Source: Pseudoalteromonas rubra
GTDB lineage: Bacteria > Pseudomonadota > Gammaproteobacteria > Enterobacterales > Alteromonadaceae
Direction: 5' to 3'
Length of the DNA: 64,000 bases
Assembly: GCF_005887115.1 (NCBI RefSeq)
Contig: NZ_PNCJ01000005.1
Location: 186,001 to 250,000, forward strand
The position numbers and the translations under genes are program-made. Of this stretch, positions 44,166-54,470 are shown in pieces. Under the pieces are notes generated by a model, which did not search any database, was not told the DNA's origin, and saw nothing but the letters and a program-made list of their open reading frames with translations. Each line of letters begins with the position of its first letter. Positions within the stretch are counted from its first letter, which is position 1.

Positions 44166-45500
44166 ATGGTTGAACACAATCTTGAACAAGTAACAATCAC
44201 GCCACCCGAGGGTCCTATACGAGTATTATGCCTCGATGATGAGCCTAGCGTATTAAAAGTGCTCAGAAGAACGCTCGGATATGCAGGCATGGAGGTCTCT
44301 TTGTTTGAGTGTGGCGAACAAGCGTTACAGGCACTTACTGAGAAAGACTATGAGGTTATTATTTCGGACATGCGTATGCCTGAAATGGATGGTGTGGAGT
44401 TTTTGACAAAAGCTAGGAAAGCTTCTCCCCAATCACAGCGTATATTACTGTCTGGCTATGCAGATATGGACTCCACTATAGCGGCTATCAATGAAGGTGG
44501 AATCCATAATTTTCTTCAAAAACCCTGGCAAAATGACGCGCTCATTCATGTTATCAAAGATGCGGCGGAGAAGTATCGCCTCAAACAGTACAATACCGAG
44601 CTTCAGATTGCGATAAGCAATCAAAATGAACAGTTAAAAGAATTAAACGAAAATCTGGAAGAATTAGTCGAAAAGCGAACCGCTCAGATCCGCACAGTAC
44701 TTCGTCAATTAGAAACCGCAAACAAGCACGAGCAGGATGAACACAGAGCTACAGTAGAACTACTTTACAACTTCATCAATGCCAACCCTTACATTGATGC
44801 AAACATGGCAAAGCAGATTGCCAGCCTTAGTGGGTTAGTTGCACAAAATCTTGGCCTGGGAGACAAAGTGGTACAGCTGACAAAAATGGCTGGTTACCTG
44901 GCACAGGTCGGACTACTGGCGATGGACCCAGTACTATACGATAAGCCGCTCGAGCAGCTGAGTTCGGAACAACGAAAGCTATTCTTTACACATCCTGCCA
45001 CAGCACAACTTATGCTTATGCCAGCTCAGCACCTCAGCGATGTCGGCGAAGCGATTTATCATCAATTTGAAAAATATAACGGTCAGGGGATCCCAAAAGG
45101 ACTGAAAGGCAAACAAATTCCTATTGGCGCACAAATACTCGCCGCAGCAAGAGATTATGTAGAGAACCTTTTAAAAAACCAGGGAGATAAAGAGACCAGA
45201 CGTGCGCATGCACTTGAAATTATTAAAATGTATAGCGGGTCGTTCTACCACCCCAAAGTGGTCTTAGCACTGGAACAAGCGATACAAGCCGACAGGTCCA
45301 CTACACACCAGGTTGGGTCAATGAACATCATCAATGCTCAAGCACTTAAACCGGGTATGGAACTTGGACTGGCTATCCATAGCCATAAAGGGATCATGCT
45401 GTTGCCAAAGGGGCATATTTTTACCGATGTAACTGTCGCAAAACTGCAGCAGTTGGAAACACAAAAACCTACTCCCTTTAGGATCCTGATTAAAGCCTAG
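44166..45500 (+). CDS. hnoD: HnoD-like response regulator with degenerate HD-GYP domain
   Basis: A 444-aa protein with a receiver domain (about 18-132, phospho-acceptor Asp68, acidic pair Asp24/Asp25). A coiled coil follows (about 145-200), then an HD-GYP-like domain (about 205-400). The catalytic HD pair is replaced (YLAQVGLL where LHDIGK would be) and the GYP is GIP (NGQGIPKG), so phosphodiesterase activity is unlikely. In S. oneidensis a degenerate HD-GYP regulator (HnoD) is phosphorylated by HnoK and tunes the c-di-GMP phosphodiesterase HnoB. No HnoB lies here. It is divergent from hnoX with a 109-base gap. Confidence 0.82.
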   Translation: MVEHNLEQVTITPPEGPIRVLCLDDEPSVLKVLRRTLGYAGMEVSLFECGEQALQALTEKDYEVIISDMRMPEMDGVEFLTKARKASPQSQRILLSGYADMDSTIAAINEGGIHNFLQKPWQNDALIHVIKDAAEKYRLKQYNTELQIAISNQNEQLKELNENLEELVEKRTAQIRTVLRQLETANKHEQDEHRATVELLYNFINANPYIDANMAKQIASLSGLVAQNLGLGDKVVQLTKMAGYLAQVGLLAMDPVLYDKPLEQLSSEQRKLFFTHPATAQLMLMPAQHLSDVGEAIYHQFEKYNGQGIPKGLKGKQIPIGAQILAAARDYVENLLKNQGDKETRRAHALEIIKMYSGSFYHPKVVLALEQAIQADRSTTHQVGSMNIINAQALKPGMELGLAIHSHKGIMLLPKGHIFTDVTVAKLQQLETQKPTPFRILIKA

Positions 45501-47047
45501 CGTTTAAAACGCACAACCAGCTCATACATATCATTTGCAACTGTGGTCAGCTCCTCGCTGATCACGTGCATTTCATTAGAACTGCTAACACTCGTATTCG
45601 CCAATGTGGCAATGTTGACAACTTGCTGGTTAATATCTTCAGAAACAGCTGCTTGCTCTTCTACGGAAGTAGCAATTTGCATACTACTCGCACTGATTTT
45701 CTCTATCAGCTGATAAATACCTTCCAGCTTCATTGAAGACTGAGAGAGTTGCTCTATCCCCTGACGAGATTCATCCTCACCTCGCTGCGCTATAAACTCT
45801 GCGTTTTGAGTGCTTTGCGTCAACTGCTCGATTATAGAATGGATCTCTTTCGTGGACTCTTGTGTTCTTTGCGCAAGGTGGCGCACTTCATCTGCAACAA
45901 CCGCAAAGCCACGACCCTGTTCCCCTGCCCGAGCAGCTTCTATTGCTGCATTCAGCGCCAGTAGATTTGTTTGCTCAGCGATTTGTTCAATTATCTGCGC
46001 GGCTTCAGCTATTTTAGAGGTTTGCTTGGCAACACCCAGAACAGAGTCTTTTATATCAACGACCGTTGCACCTAGATTCTCGATTGAAGCGCGGGTTTCT
46101 TCAGAGCTTCGTGCGCTTTCCTGCGCGAGAAGAAGCACCCCTTTTGCGTCTTCAGAACTTGCCTGAACGCTATGAGACACTTCATTGATTGTAGTAGCCA
46201 TTTCATTCATAGCAGTTGCAACTTGCTCTGTCTCTAGCTGCTGCTTGGTTAGGCACTCTGTAGTTTCAATACTCTTGGAGTTGCTAATTGTCGCTCCACT
46301 GGCAACCCCTTTTGCAGCAAACTCAATACGAGTGATTATGGTGTCCAGGTGAGCTCGCTCACTCAATAACTTAACATGCAATTGAGCCATTTTTCCTGTC
46401 CAGGGAGAGTAAACCTGAGTCGCAATATCATCACAGAAGCTATGGGACATCACCTTATCAATTCGACTAAGCTGCTCATTATCGCGATACGTGTTATATG
46501 CAAATAATGCGAGTGTATTAACAACCAGCCAAGCAAACCCGATCGCTTCTCCTATTGACATGTAGAGTAAAATTGCAATAACCACTGCCAACGAAGACCA
46601 AATAGAACGTAGCTTAGGCAACTTAAATCCTTCGCGCTGTCCCGATTTAACACGTTTGTACAACGTTTCTGCTCGTTCGACGGAAGCACGATCAGGACAG
46701 CTTCGAACGGATTCGTAACCAATAATTTTCCCATCCTGCGTCATCGGAGTAACGTAAGCATTTACCCAATAATGGTCGCCATTTTTGCAGCGGTTTTTTA
46801 CCAACCCCATCCAGGGCTTGCCTGCCTTTAACTGATCCCACATGGTCTTAAATGCGAGTTCTGGCATATCAGGATGGCGAACGAGATTATGAGGTTGCCC
46901 TATCAGTTCTTCTTTGGCGTAGCCACTGACTTCAACAAAATGTTCGTTACAATCCAGTATGGTCCCTTTCAGATCTGTCACTGAGATAAGCCGGGTGTCT
47001 GCGGAAAAGCGCTTTTCCTGATTCGTGACGGGATGATTTAATCGCAT
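45497..47047 (-). CDS. Aer-like PAS chemoreceptor
   Basis: A 516-aa chemoreceptor with an N-terminal PAS domain (about 10-120). Residues equal to the Aer FAD pocket are present: Asn34, Arg57, His58, Asp60 and Trp70 ([16 protein letters not shown]). Two close membrane helices (about 150-190) anchor it without a periplasmic domain. The cytoplasmic MCP hairpin has [19 protein letters not shown]. It probably steers energy or oxygen taxis through FAD redox state. Its 3' end overlaps the HnoD-like gene by four bases in a convergent arrangement. Confidence 0.92.
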   Translation of the reverse strand: MRLNHPVTNQEKRFSADTRLISVTDLKGTILDCNEHFVEVSGYAKEELIGQPHNLVRHPDMPELAFKTMWDQLKAGKPWMGLVKNRCKNGDHYWVNAYVTPMTQDGKIIGYESVRSCPDRASVERAETLYKRVKSGQREGFKLPKLRSIWSSLAVVIAILLYMSIGEAIGFAWLVVNTLALFAYNTYRDNEQLSRIDKVMSHSFCDDIATQVYSPWTGKMAQLHVKLLSERAHLDTIITRIEFAAKGVASGATISNSKSIETTECLTKQQLETEQVATAMNEMATTINEVSHSVQASSEDAKGVLLLAQESARSSEETRASIENLGATVVDIKDSVLGVAKQTSKIAEAAQIIEQIAEQTNLLALNAAIEAARAGEQGRGFAVVADEVRHLAQRTQESTKEIHSIIEQLTQSTQNAEFIAQRGEDESRQGIEQLSQSSMKLEGIYQLIEKISASSMQIATSVEEQAAVSEDINQQVVNIATLANTSVSSSNEMHVISEELTTVANDMYELVVRFKR

Positions 47048-47265
47048 TTTTAACTCGAATTCTATGCTGTAAATTGCTGGTGCGGAGCGAGAAAATACGA
47101 CTAATGCGCTGTTTTTGCAACAACAAATCTATATTTCGCCGGTTTTTTAAGACAAAATAATTAGATCCAATGCGATACGACGCGCGTATAAGCGAAAATC
47201 GTTTTTTCACTCTGGCCTTTTATGTAGAATAGCAGGGCTAGAAGAACACACCAAAGGAGCCGTGA

Positions 47266-48288
47266 GTGCCAAAGCTTTCTGCAATAACTGATAACCCGCA
47301 TGATAACAGATTTAATGAAAAAATCGGAGTTCTGGTAACCAACCTGGGGAGCCCCGACGCGCCAACTGCCCCTGCATTAAGAAATTACTTAAGAGAATTT
47401 TTGTCAGACCCTCGTATCGTCGAACTTCCCAGAGCGCTTTGGTGGTTAATTTTACATGGTGTCATCCTGAGGATCAGGCCAAGCCGTTCGGCGAAAGCCT
47501 ACGCCAGTATTTGGACAGAGAATGGGTCACCGCTCGTTCAGATAACACAAGATCAATGTAATAAGCTTAGCGCGTTATTAAAACAACAAAACTACGAGCA
47601 TGTCGAAGTGGTAATGGCCATGCGTTATGGTAATCCATCTATAAAAAGTGGTCTGGAAGCACTCCGAGAAAAAGGGATCACAAATATCGTTGTATTTCCT
47701 CTCTATCCACAGTATTCAAGCGCGACAACGGGGTCAACATTTGATGCAATCGCTAATGTACTCAAAACATGGCGTTGGGTCCCAAGCCTGAGTTTTATAA
47801 ATGGATACCACAAACAGCAGAGTTACATTACGGCTTTAGCTAATTCGGTACAGGAGCATATTGACAAGCATGGATTACCTGAGAAGCTACTCTTTTCTTA
47901 CCATGGCACACCGAAACGCTTTTTAGATAGTGGGGACCCGTATCATTGTTTTTGTCACCAGACCACGCGTCTGGTCTGTGAGCAGCTAAAGCTAGATAAA
48001 GACAGAATCATGACAACTTTCCAAAGCCGATTCGGACGTGAAGAGTGGCTCCAACCCTATACTGATGTCACATTGAAAGAACTGGCAACAAAAGGCGTTA
48101 AAGAAGTTGCTATCTTAAGTCCAGCTTTTAGTGCAGACTGTCTTGAGACACTCGAAGAGTTAGAAGAGGAAAACCGCGAATACTTTATGGAAGCCGGTGG
48201 AGAAACTTATCATTATATCCCAGCATTAAACGACAGAGATGATCATCTCAATGCATTGCTTGACGTACTAAAACCTTATTTAAGGTAA
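47266..48288 (+). CDS. hemH: Ferrochelatase
   Basis: A 340-aa enzyme that inserts iron into protoporphyrin IX to give protoheme. Landmarks are VLVTNLGSPDAPT, LREFLSDPRIV, SYHGTPKRFL with the metal-site His213, and CLETLEELEEEN. It starts with GTG, with AAAGGAG nine bases before. Heme is needed by the neighbouring H-NOX protein and by cytochrome bd, though the placement may be coincidental. It converges on the GGDEF/EAL gene and shares a terminator. Confidence 0.96.
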   Translation: MPKLSAITDNPHDNRFNEKIGVLVTNLGSPDAPTAPALRNYLREFLSDPRIVELPRALWWLILHGVILRIRPSRSAKAYASIWTENGSPLVQITQDQCNKLSALLKQQNYEHVEVVMAMRYGNPSIKSGLEALREKGITNIVVFPLYPQYSSATTGSTFDAIANVLKTWRWVPSLSFINGYHKQQSYITALANSVQEHIDKHGLPEKLLFSYHGTPKRFLDSGDPYHCFCHQTTRLVCEQLKLDKDRIMTTFQSRFGREEWLQPYTDVTLKELATKGVKEVAILSPAFSADCLETLEELEEENREYFMEAGGETYHYIPALNDRDDHLNALLDVLKPYLR

Positions 48289-48294
48289 AGGAAA

Positions 48295-48312
48295 GGGGCC
48301 GTTGGTGGCCCC
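48295..48312. terminator. Terminator shared by hemH and the GGDEF/EAL gene
   Basis: GGGGCC and GGCCCC arms with a six-base loop lie between the converging stops. The downstream T-run is weak on both sides. Confidence 0.6.
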
Positions 48313-48318
48313 TGTTCG

Positions 48319-50889
48319 TTAATGTTGCTGTGACGACTTACTGATATACATGAGTTCGTCGTTAAACACTTGGCCAGAATTAAATTCTTGTAGCAACCTC
48401 AAGCATGCAGATAATGGCTGAGCAGGGCTATAGTAAAAACCCTGTATATGATGACAACCCAGTTGTTCCAGCATAGTCAACTGACTCTGAGACTCGACCC
48501 CTTCAGCGATAACTTTAATACCCAGCTCTTCAGCCAGGTTAAGCAAACAGCTGATCATCACCTTTTTGTTTCTGTCTGCCATCAGACTATCCACAAACGA
48601 TTTATCTATTTTTAAGTAGTCGACCTGATTTTCTATCAGGTGGCTAAGAGAGGAGTAACCAGTACAGAAGTCATCAAGCGCAATTTTCACACCCTGCTCT
48701 CTTAATTTGGACAATAGCTCCCAGGTGTAACGATTTGTCGCCATAGACTCAGTGACTTCAAGCGTAACTTTTTCGAAAGGAACGTCAGCGTTGGAGATTG
48801 CCTCAGTGACCAGTTTGAACTGATCATTACTGGTCTTAAACTCATTAACCGAGCGGTTTATAGAAATACTGACATCGTCATATCCATGAAGATGTAACAC
48901 TTTAAGGTCCTGGCAGGCTTTTTCCAAAACAAACTGGCCTATCATATGTATTAAACCGAATTCCTCCGCGATGGGAATGAAGGTACCGGGTGACACCATC
49001 CCCTGTTCGTCATCGAACCACCTTACCAGGGCTTCAAATTTGACGATTTTTCTGCGCTGTACATCGACTATAGGTTGATAGTAAACGGTCAGTAAATTTG
49101 CTTTCAATGCTGCTTTAAGTTTGTCCTTTAGCTTGATCTTGTTCAGATAAGCATTTTGGATGGCTGCATTATGTAAAGCAACATGTCCTCGATGAGTTTT
49201 CTTAGCACTTTCTAGTGCGTGTGCTGCATTGCGTATAAATTTAGCAGCGGTGATTCTGCCTCTGTTTTCTAGCTGTGCGATCCCGGTACTTGCACTGAGC
49301 TCAACGGTCAAATCGTTGAAAACGTATGGTTGTTTAATCTTGTCACTTAGCTTTTTAGCAACCTGCAGGGCACTTTTTACGTCTGTGTTGTCAAGTAAGA
49401 TAGCGAATTCATCGCCGCCATACCGAGATATCGTATCATTCTCTCTGATCCCGTTCCTCAGTCTTTTTGCTACAGACACTAAGACTTTATCACCTATTTC
49501 CGGGCCATAAATATCGTTGACTTCTTTAAAGTGATCAAGACCAATAAACAATAGGGAACAGGGTGTATGCAGACTGCGGCTGGCAGATATCTTCTCTTCA
49601 ACTATATCGATGAAGCAACGCCGATTCAGCAGTGCCGTCAGAGGCTCATGGTTTGCATAAAAGGTCAGCTGCGCCTCATTACGTTTCCATTCTGTAATAT
49701 CACGGAAAATAGCAACATAATTGAGTATTTCGCCCTGCTCATCTTTTACCAGGCTAAGTGTTAACTCTTCCGGAAAGATTTGACCATTTTTTCGCCGGTT
49801 AAATATTTCACCTTTCCAGCAACCAGCACTCATCAAGCTGTTCCACATTTGATGATAAAAATCGTTACTATGCTGACCTGAAGACAGTACAGAAGGATCA
49901 CGCCCCATCAATTCATGACCCGTATACCCTGTCAGGCGCTCAAAAGCCTTGTTCACCATGATGATTTTGTTTTCGCCATCGGTGATCATAATTGCTTCTG
50001 TAGCATGCTCGAACACGACATTGGTTAGTTCCAGCTGCTTATTCAAAGAGTAGATGTAAGTAACATCTTGCACCGTCGCACTGAATACACGTTCATCACG
50101 CTGCTCTTCACACTGCTCGACACGACCTATAATCCTGTATAGGCCTCTTAAGTTAGTGCGTTTTTTATGAGTGACGTTGACATCGATATAGTCCAAATGA
50201 CCCGTCCGAAGCTTTTGGATAATGACTCTGAGCCGTTTTTGATCCGCATCGGTTAGACAATCGGTAAAGTCATCTAACGTCAGGGTTTCTTCTCTGTGTT
50301 GCAGCAAACGGCGCATTTCGTGACTAAACACATGCTTATCCCGGCTGATATTCCAAGTCCAGGAACTCAGTTTTGCAATACGTTCGCCTTTTGCCAATTG
50401 CTTGACCAGAATTTGCTGTGCCGCAATTTCTAGATTATGGTTAAGCTCCGCCCCTACAAGTAAGCTTAATTCTCTAAACCAATGGCGGTCGTCGTCACTA
50501 ACCTCTACTTTTTCATCAAACAAACAGACCATAATACCGATCGGCTTATGGTCGAGCGCACGTAAAGTAACGCCCAGATAGCCATCGATATCGAATATTT
50601 TTAGGATTTCATCTTCCGCGTACATCTGCTGCAGATTACAGCTAATAGAGCACACTCCCTGGCTGGTTTTGGCATCGTTGCAGGGCGTTCCTTCAAGATC
50701 ATAAATGATATCATTTGACCTTTTCCCATCTACAGAATAAGCGACCGTTTTAACACGCGTGTCGGCATCAATAAATTTGCCAATCAAGCAATGCGCCGGT
50801 TTGAATTTCTCATAGATCAAATCGAGCGCTAGTTCATAGCGCGCTTCGCTGCTGCACAAATTGTAAAAAGTACTGAATGAAAAAGTCAT
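48319..50889 (-). CDS. GAF-PAS-GGDEF-EAL protein, probable c-di-GMP phosphodiesterase
   Basis: An 856-aa cytoplasmic signalling protein. N-terminal GAF-like domain about 1-155; PAS-like segment 165-280; canonical PAS 285-400; GGDEF domain about 405-575 with GGDEF at 491-495; EAL domain about 585-845 with EAL at 619-621. In the GGDEF domain the first metal-binding Asp is Gly450 (FIGLDHFK instead of FIDLDHFK), so cyclase activity may be lost. The EAL domain keeps the EALVRW, SINRSVNEF, LEVTES, LDDFCTGYSSL, KIDKSFVD and AEGVES motifs, so phosphodiesterase activity is expected. Net activity is inference. Confidence 0.9.
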   Translation of the reverse strand: MTFSFSTFYNLCSSEARYELALDLIYEKFKPAHCLIGKFIDADTRVKTVAYSVDGKRSNDIIYDLEGTPCNDAKTSQGVCSISCNLQQMYAEDEILKIFDIDGYLGVTLRALDHKPIGIMVCLFDEKVEVSDDDRHWFRELSLLVGAELNHNLEIAAQQILVKQLAKGERIAKLSSWTWNISRDKHVFSHEMRRLLQHREETLTLDDFTDCLTDADQKRLRVIIQKLRTGHLDYIDVNVTHKKRTNLRGLYRIIGRVEQCEEQRDERVFSATVQDVTYIYSLNKQLELTNVVFEHATEAIMITDGENKIIMVNKAFERLTGYTGHELMGRDPSVLSSGQHSNDFYHQMWNSLMSAGCWKGEIFNRRKNGQIFPEELTLSLVKDEQGEILNYVAIFRDITEWKRNEAQLTFYANHEPLTALLNRRCFIDIVEEKISASRSLHTPCSLLFIGLDHFKEVNDIYGPEIGDKVLVSVAKRLRNGIRENDTISRYGGDEFAILLDNTDVKSALQVAKKLSDKIKQPYVFNDLTVELSASTGIAQLENRGRITAAKFIRNAAHALESAKKTHRGHVALHNAAIQNAYLNKIKLKDKLKAALKANLLTVYYQPIVDVQRRKIVKFEALVRWFDDEQGMVSPGTFIPIAEEFGLIHMIGQFVLEKACQDLKVLHLHGYDDVSISINRSVNEFKTSNDQFKLVTEAISNADVPFEKVTLEVTESMATNRYTWELLSKLREQGVKIALDDFCTGYSSLSHLIENQVDYLKIDKSFVDSLMADRNKKVMISCLLNLAEELGIKVIAEGVESQSQLTMLEQLGCHHIQGFYYSPAQPLSACLRLLQEFNSGQVFNDELMYISKSSQQH

Positions 50890-51160
50890 TTTTCGGCTAA
50901 GTTCTTATATTTTATTGTTTTCAATATCAACAGGTATTTTAATAAATTGCAATGATAGAATTAAAAGCAAGTCTTATTCTCGATACAGATCAATAAATCG
51001 AACTTTTTTCTGAGCATCGTCAATCCCTGTGCTTATCGTGATCAGATTAGAGTATCAACTATAACGTCTGACCAGCAATATGATATTATTCATATCACAA
51101 CACAGAACGAGGTTCAAACACTCCTTTATAAAACAGTACAATGTTTATAACAGACGTGCG

Positions 51161-52765
51161 TTAAACCGCATGTTGTGCAACGTCATTGTTCGCTGCATCA
51201 CTGTGGGCTTGTGCCTGGCATGTTTTGTTGCGGCCGTTACGTTTTGCCTGATAGAGTGCTTTGTCTGCCATCTCAAGCGTATCCTTTATGCTTTTGCGAT
51301 TCATCGGCCAACTGGAAATACCAATTGACACTGTTACCGGCCTCTGAGTCGGCATGGGGTGCTCACTTATCGCAACGCGCAAACGCTCGGCAATACTATA
51401 AGCCCGCTTTTCATCTACAAATGGCATAAAAATCAGAAACTCTTCCCCTCCGCTTCGACAGACAAAGTCATGACATCTGGCATTTTTCTTCATGACTCCT
51501 GCAAGTGCACATAACACGTCGTCGCCGACAGCATGACCAAACTCGTCATTGATAGATTTAAAGTGGTCCACGTCTAAAGCTAGCACAGAGAACTGATATT
51601 GCATTGTTTTCACATTGTCCAGCCATAGCTGCATAGCAAAACGGTTGTTGAGCTTGGTTAGTGGGTCCATTTTTCTGTCTTGCTCCAGTTCTTTTATCTC
51701 CTGACCGAGCATCTCAGAGCTGTTGAGAATCGCAGATTTCAAGTTTTCAGCCTCGAAATACCACGCTGGCGTCTGATCAATACAGCGTAAGTTGCGGGGG
51801 CTCAAAGAACTAACGTTTTGCGCCAGCTGGGCAAGTGGCCTGGCTATTACAAAACCGGCTATTAATGTCACGCATAAGATTGCCAACGCGAATGGCAACG
51901 TTGAATAGAGGACGTTTTTATGTGTCAGATCCAATTCAGCCACTATACTGGTCAGCGCACGTTGACTCACAATTCCCCAACCAGTGCTGGATATAGGAGC
52001 AAAACCGGCCAGCATATTGATACCCTGACTGTTTAAGGTTTCTGTTGCGCCAGATTCACCTCTTAGTACCTTATTCACCGCTAGATTACCGACGACTCGC
52101 TCGCCAACTCGCTTATTATCTCTATGGTAAATGAGCCTTTTATCCTCGTCTATCACGTACACATATGAATGCTCCGATACATGATGAGTACCCAGTAGCT
52201 GGTTTAAGATGGTATCGCCTTGCAGGTAGATTCCTCCTGCGATAAACCCGAGATAAGTGCCGTCGGTGGCAAAAATCGGAAAGGTCGGACTGACCATAAG
52301 ATTACCCGCTGGTGATATAAATGGGTCAAGAATATGGGGCGCCTGGAGCTCAATGGGCAATGCTAACGACGAGTCTAAGGTATGACCTGTTAGCTCAAGA
52401 CTTGAAGGTTGGGCTGAGACCACTTTGCGCTTTGCATCTATGACCACCAAAGAATCAAAGCTATTGGTCTGAGCTAACAACCTTGCTAGCTCTGCATTTA
52501 TCGCGTTACGATCTTCAAAGTGAATTGCAATGTGACCCGCGCTTACTCGCAACTGACTATTCAAGGACTGCAAGAACAGCTCGGTAACTTCTGCGAGCTT
52601 TTCAGCATAAGCCTGATTCGATGCCAAAGTATCTTTAATAAAAGCACGTTCATGCACACGATAGCTGGCCATTAGTGCACTAAAAACGGACAAAACAATC
52701 CCAGCACTTACTAGTAATAAGATAAGCTGCTTAAGGTCCAGCTTTCTACGTTCGGTTACCTTCAC
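51161..52765 (-). CDS. dCache diguanylate cyclase
   Basis: A 534-aa membrane protein. TM1 is about 13-33, a periplasmic dCache domain about 40-285, TM2 about 288-310, and the C-terminal GGDEF domain about 365-520. The active site GGEEF is at 439-443 with the metal-binding Asp in ALDVDHFKSIND. An inhibitory I-site (Arg430-x-x-Asp433) sits five residues before GGEEF. It makes c-di-GMP in response to an extracytoplasmic ligand that is not identifiable here. Confidence 0.93.
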   Translation of the reverse strand: MKVTERRKLDLKQLILLLVSAGIVLSVFSALMASYRVHERAFIKDTLASNQAYAEKLAEVTELFLQSLNSQLRVSAGHIAIHFEDRNAINAELARLLAQTNSFDSLVVIDAKRKVVSAQPSSLELTGHTLDSSLALPIELQAPHILDPFISPAGNLMVSPTFPIFATDGTYLGFIAGGIYLQGDTILNQLLGTHHVSEHSYVYVIDEDKRLIYHRDNKRVGERVVGNLAVNKVLRGESGATETLNSQGINMLAGFAPISSTGWGIVSQRALTSIVAELDLTHKNVLYSTLPFALAILCVTLIAGFVIARPLAQLAQNVSSLSPRNLRCIDQTPAWYFEAENLKSAILNSSEMLGQEIKELEQDRKMDPLTKLNNRFAMQLWLDNVKTMQYQFSVLALDVDHFKSINDEFGHAVGDDVLCALAGVMKKNARCHDFVCRSGGEEFLIFMPFVDEKRAYSIAERLRVAISEHPMPTQRPVTVSIGISSWPMNRKSIKDTLEMADKALYQAKRNGRNKTCQAQAHSDAANNDVAQHAV

Positions 52766-53055
52766 TACATCCTCCCTATCTCAAGCACGATCGTTGCGAC
52801 CTGTACTATTGTAAAATATTGCAGGATGAAGAACTTATTCTGGGTCAAATTCTCTGTGCCTAATTCGTTTCCATGTACGATTTGTGGAACTTATGTGTTC
52901 AAGCAGATACAAATGAAATTATGAAAAGGATGAGAAAGGAATAAAAACACAGCACTTTATGATTGGGTAAAATAATAAAAAACGGAAATTACTATCACAT
53001 CAGAACAATGTGATTTATAATATGTTCGATATTTAGCCAAGTCAGTTTTATCGAA

Positions 53056-53271
53056 ATGAAAAAGAAAGCCAGAATGAATCCACTCGTTACACACTTTACT
53101 TTCGCGAGTATCGCGTTGGCAATGTTATGGATGTTCGTTCAGGATAAAGAGACCTTACTCGCAGGTAGCGCATTAGTGCTAGTTTATATTGCCTGTGCAC
53201 TCGGATACCGCATGATTGCCGCTCGAGAAGCTTTTAGAAGCGCAAGTAAACACGCGAACAAAAAGCACTAA
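53056..53271 (+). CDS. Small membrane protein, 71 aa
   Basis: Two hydrophobic helices (about residues 12-28 and 34-52) followed by a positively charged tail. No family recognised. No good ribosome site is seen at the first ATG; the in-frame Met7 is an alternative start. Confidence 0.5.
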   Translation: MKKKARMNPLVTHFTFASIALAMLWMFVQDKETLLAGSALVLVYIACALGYRMIAAREAFRSASKHANKKH

Positions 53272-53351
53272 GGCAACCTAAATTCCTACCTTGGCCACTG
53301 ATTAAATATGTGTAATTATCCACACACACTTAATTAACAGGGGCCATACAA

Positions 53352-53807
53352 ATGTATCGTCTACTCTTACCGCTGTTATTTATTGGCGGTTGTGCATCCT
53401 TCTCCCCTCCATCACAGGAAAGCGCCTGCAAGGCACTTGTTTATGCGTATCCGGAAATACGCGATAATGGCACATCAGCACAATACGCTAATTTGTTTAC
53501 TGACAGTGCCCGTTTTACAGTTGAGAAACTCAATATAGCACTGGACGGTAAAACAGAAATAGTCGAGCGCTTTGATAAAGCGCGTAGCAACACCAATACC
53601 ATCCATATGATGACATCTTCGAGATTCTACCTGAACGATGACCAACTGGAAGCAGAATCACATTTCATCTTGTTACTAAAGAACAAAGCTCAGCCAGAAA
53701 TAACAAAAGTCATCAACGGCCGCTACCTTGACCGCTTCAGCTATGACTCCGTGCGCTGTTTATTCAATAACCGCAATGTCGTTATCGACCGCATGGACGT
53801 GCTCTAA
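53352..53807 (+). CDS. NTF2-like (SnoaL-type) lipoprotein, 151 aa
   Basis: Lipobox FIGGC (Cys14) after a short hydrophobic signal. The mature part resembles the SnoaL/NTF2-like cone fold (FTDSARFTVEKLNIALDGKTEIVERF). Ligand or substrate unknown. It converges with the marR-type gene, with a one-base gap between stops. Confidence 0.65.
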   Translation: MYRLLLPLLFIGGCASFSPPSQESACKALVYAYPEIRDNGTSAQYANLFTDSARFTVEKLNIALDGKTEIVERFDKARSNTNTIHMMTSSRFYLNDDQLEAESHFILLLKNKAQPEITKVINGRYLDRFSYDSVRCLFNNRNVVIDRMDVL

Positions 53808-53808
53808 C

Positions 53809-54408
53809 TTATCCGTATCTGCTACGTTTATGCCAACGTAGCATTTCTTTGTGGTCGCGGGTTACCACTTGACCTTGTGCTTCCATCTCTGTCACTTCGT
53901 TTGCCAATATTTCTTCTGCTGTCAGCTCAAGTTTAATCAACAAGGTTTCGAGTAATGCCTTTTCATCTTCTGTCATATGCGCTGTAAGCCTCTGCTCCCT
54001 CTTTCGTACATGCGCAGTGACTTCGTGGTAAATATTTTCACCGTCAGCGGTTAATACTACAGGTTTACTTTTACCTGTTACTTCCGTTGGCTGCACCAAC
54101 CCAAGCTTCAATAAGGCATTCACCGCCCGCGTGACTGAATAAGGGTCTAGCCGAGATTGATAGCTTACTTCAGCAGCTGTGATTGGCCCATAGGACCCCA
54201 CGTTGAGCAACACGCGCAACTCCCGAGTATTGAGCTCAGTCAAGGAACGAATAACCGGATCACGGTCTAGTGATAAAAGATTACTTACAACAGCAACCTG
54301 AAAAGGCACATGGGCAGCCAGATCAAGTGCGTCTTTTTTTGGGTTTGTTACTGCCAAAGCACGTTTTCTGTTAGCAATAGCAATTTTCATTTCATTGTCA
54401 CTGGACAA
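53809..54408 (-). CDS. MarR-family transcription regulator
   Basis: A 199-aa winged-helix regulator with ELRVLLNVGSYGPITAAEV and the recognition-helix region VTRAVNALLKLGLVQ (about residues 65-125). The TTG start at 54408 has AGAGGT five bases upstream; an ATG six codons later is possible. It is divergent from the AhpD-like gene, and a perfect 16-bp palindrome lies between them. The pair is the usual picture of an autoregulated MarR repressor with its target gene. Confidence 0.85.
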   Translation of the reverse strand: MSSDNEMKIAIANRKRALAVTNPKKDALDLAAHVPFQVAVVSNLLSLDRDPVIRSLTELNTRELRVLLNVGSYGPITAAEVSYQSRLDPYSVTRAVNALLKLGLVQPTEVTGKSKPVVLTADGENIYHEVTAHVRKREQRLTAHMTEDEKALLETLLIKLELTAEEILANEVTEMEAQGQVVTRDHKEMLRWHKRSRYG

Positions 54409-54430
54409 TTTGTACCTCTACACATATAGT

Positions 54431-54446
54431 TGTTGCATATGCAACA
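54431..54446. promoter_or_regulatory. Perfect 16-bp palindrome, probable MarR operator
   Basis: TGTTGCATATGCAACA reads the same on both strands. It lies 23 bases from the marR-type start and 25 bases from the AhpD-like start, covering both promoters. The size and layout suit a MarR dimer. Confidence 0.7.
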
Positions 54447-54470
54447 TATAAACATTAACAGGAAAACAGT

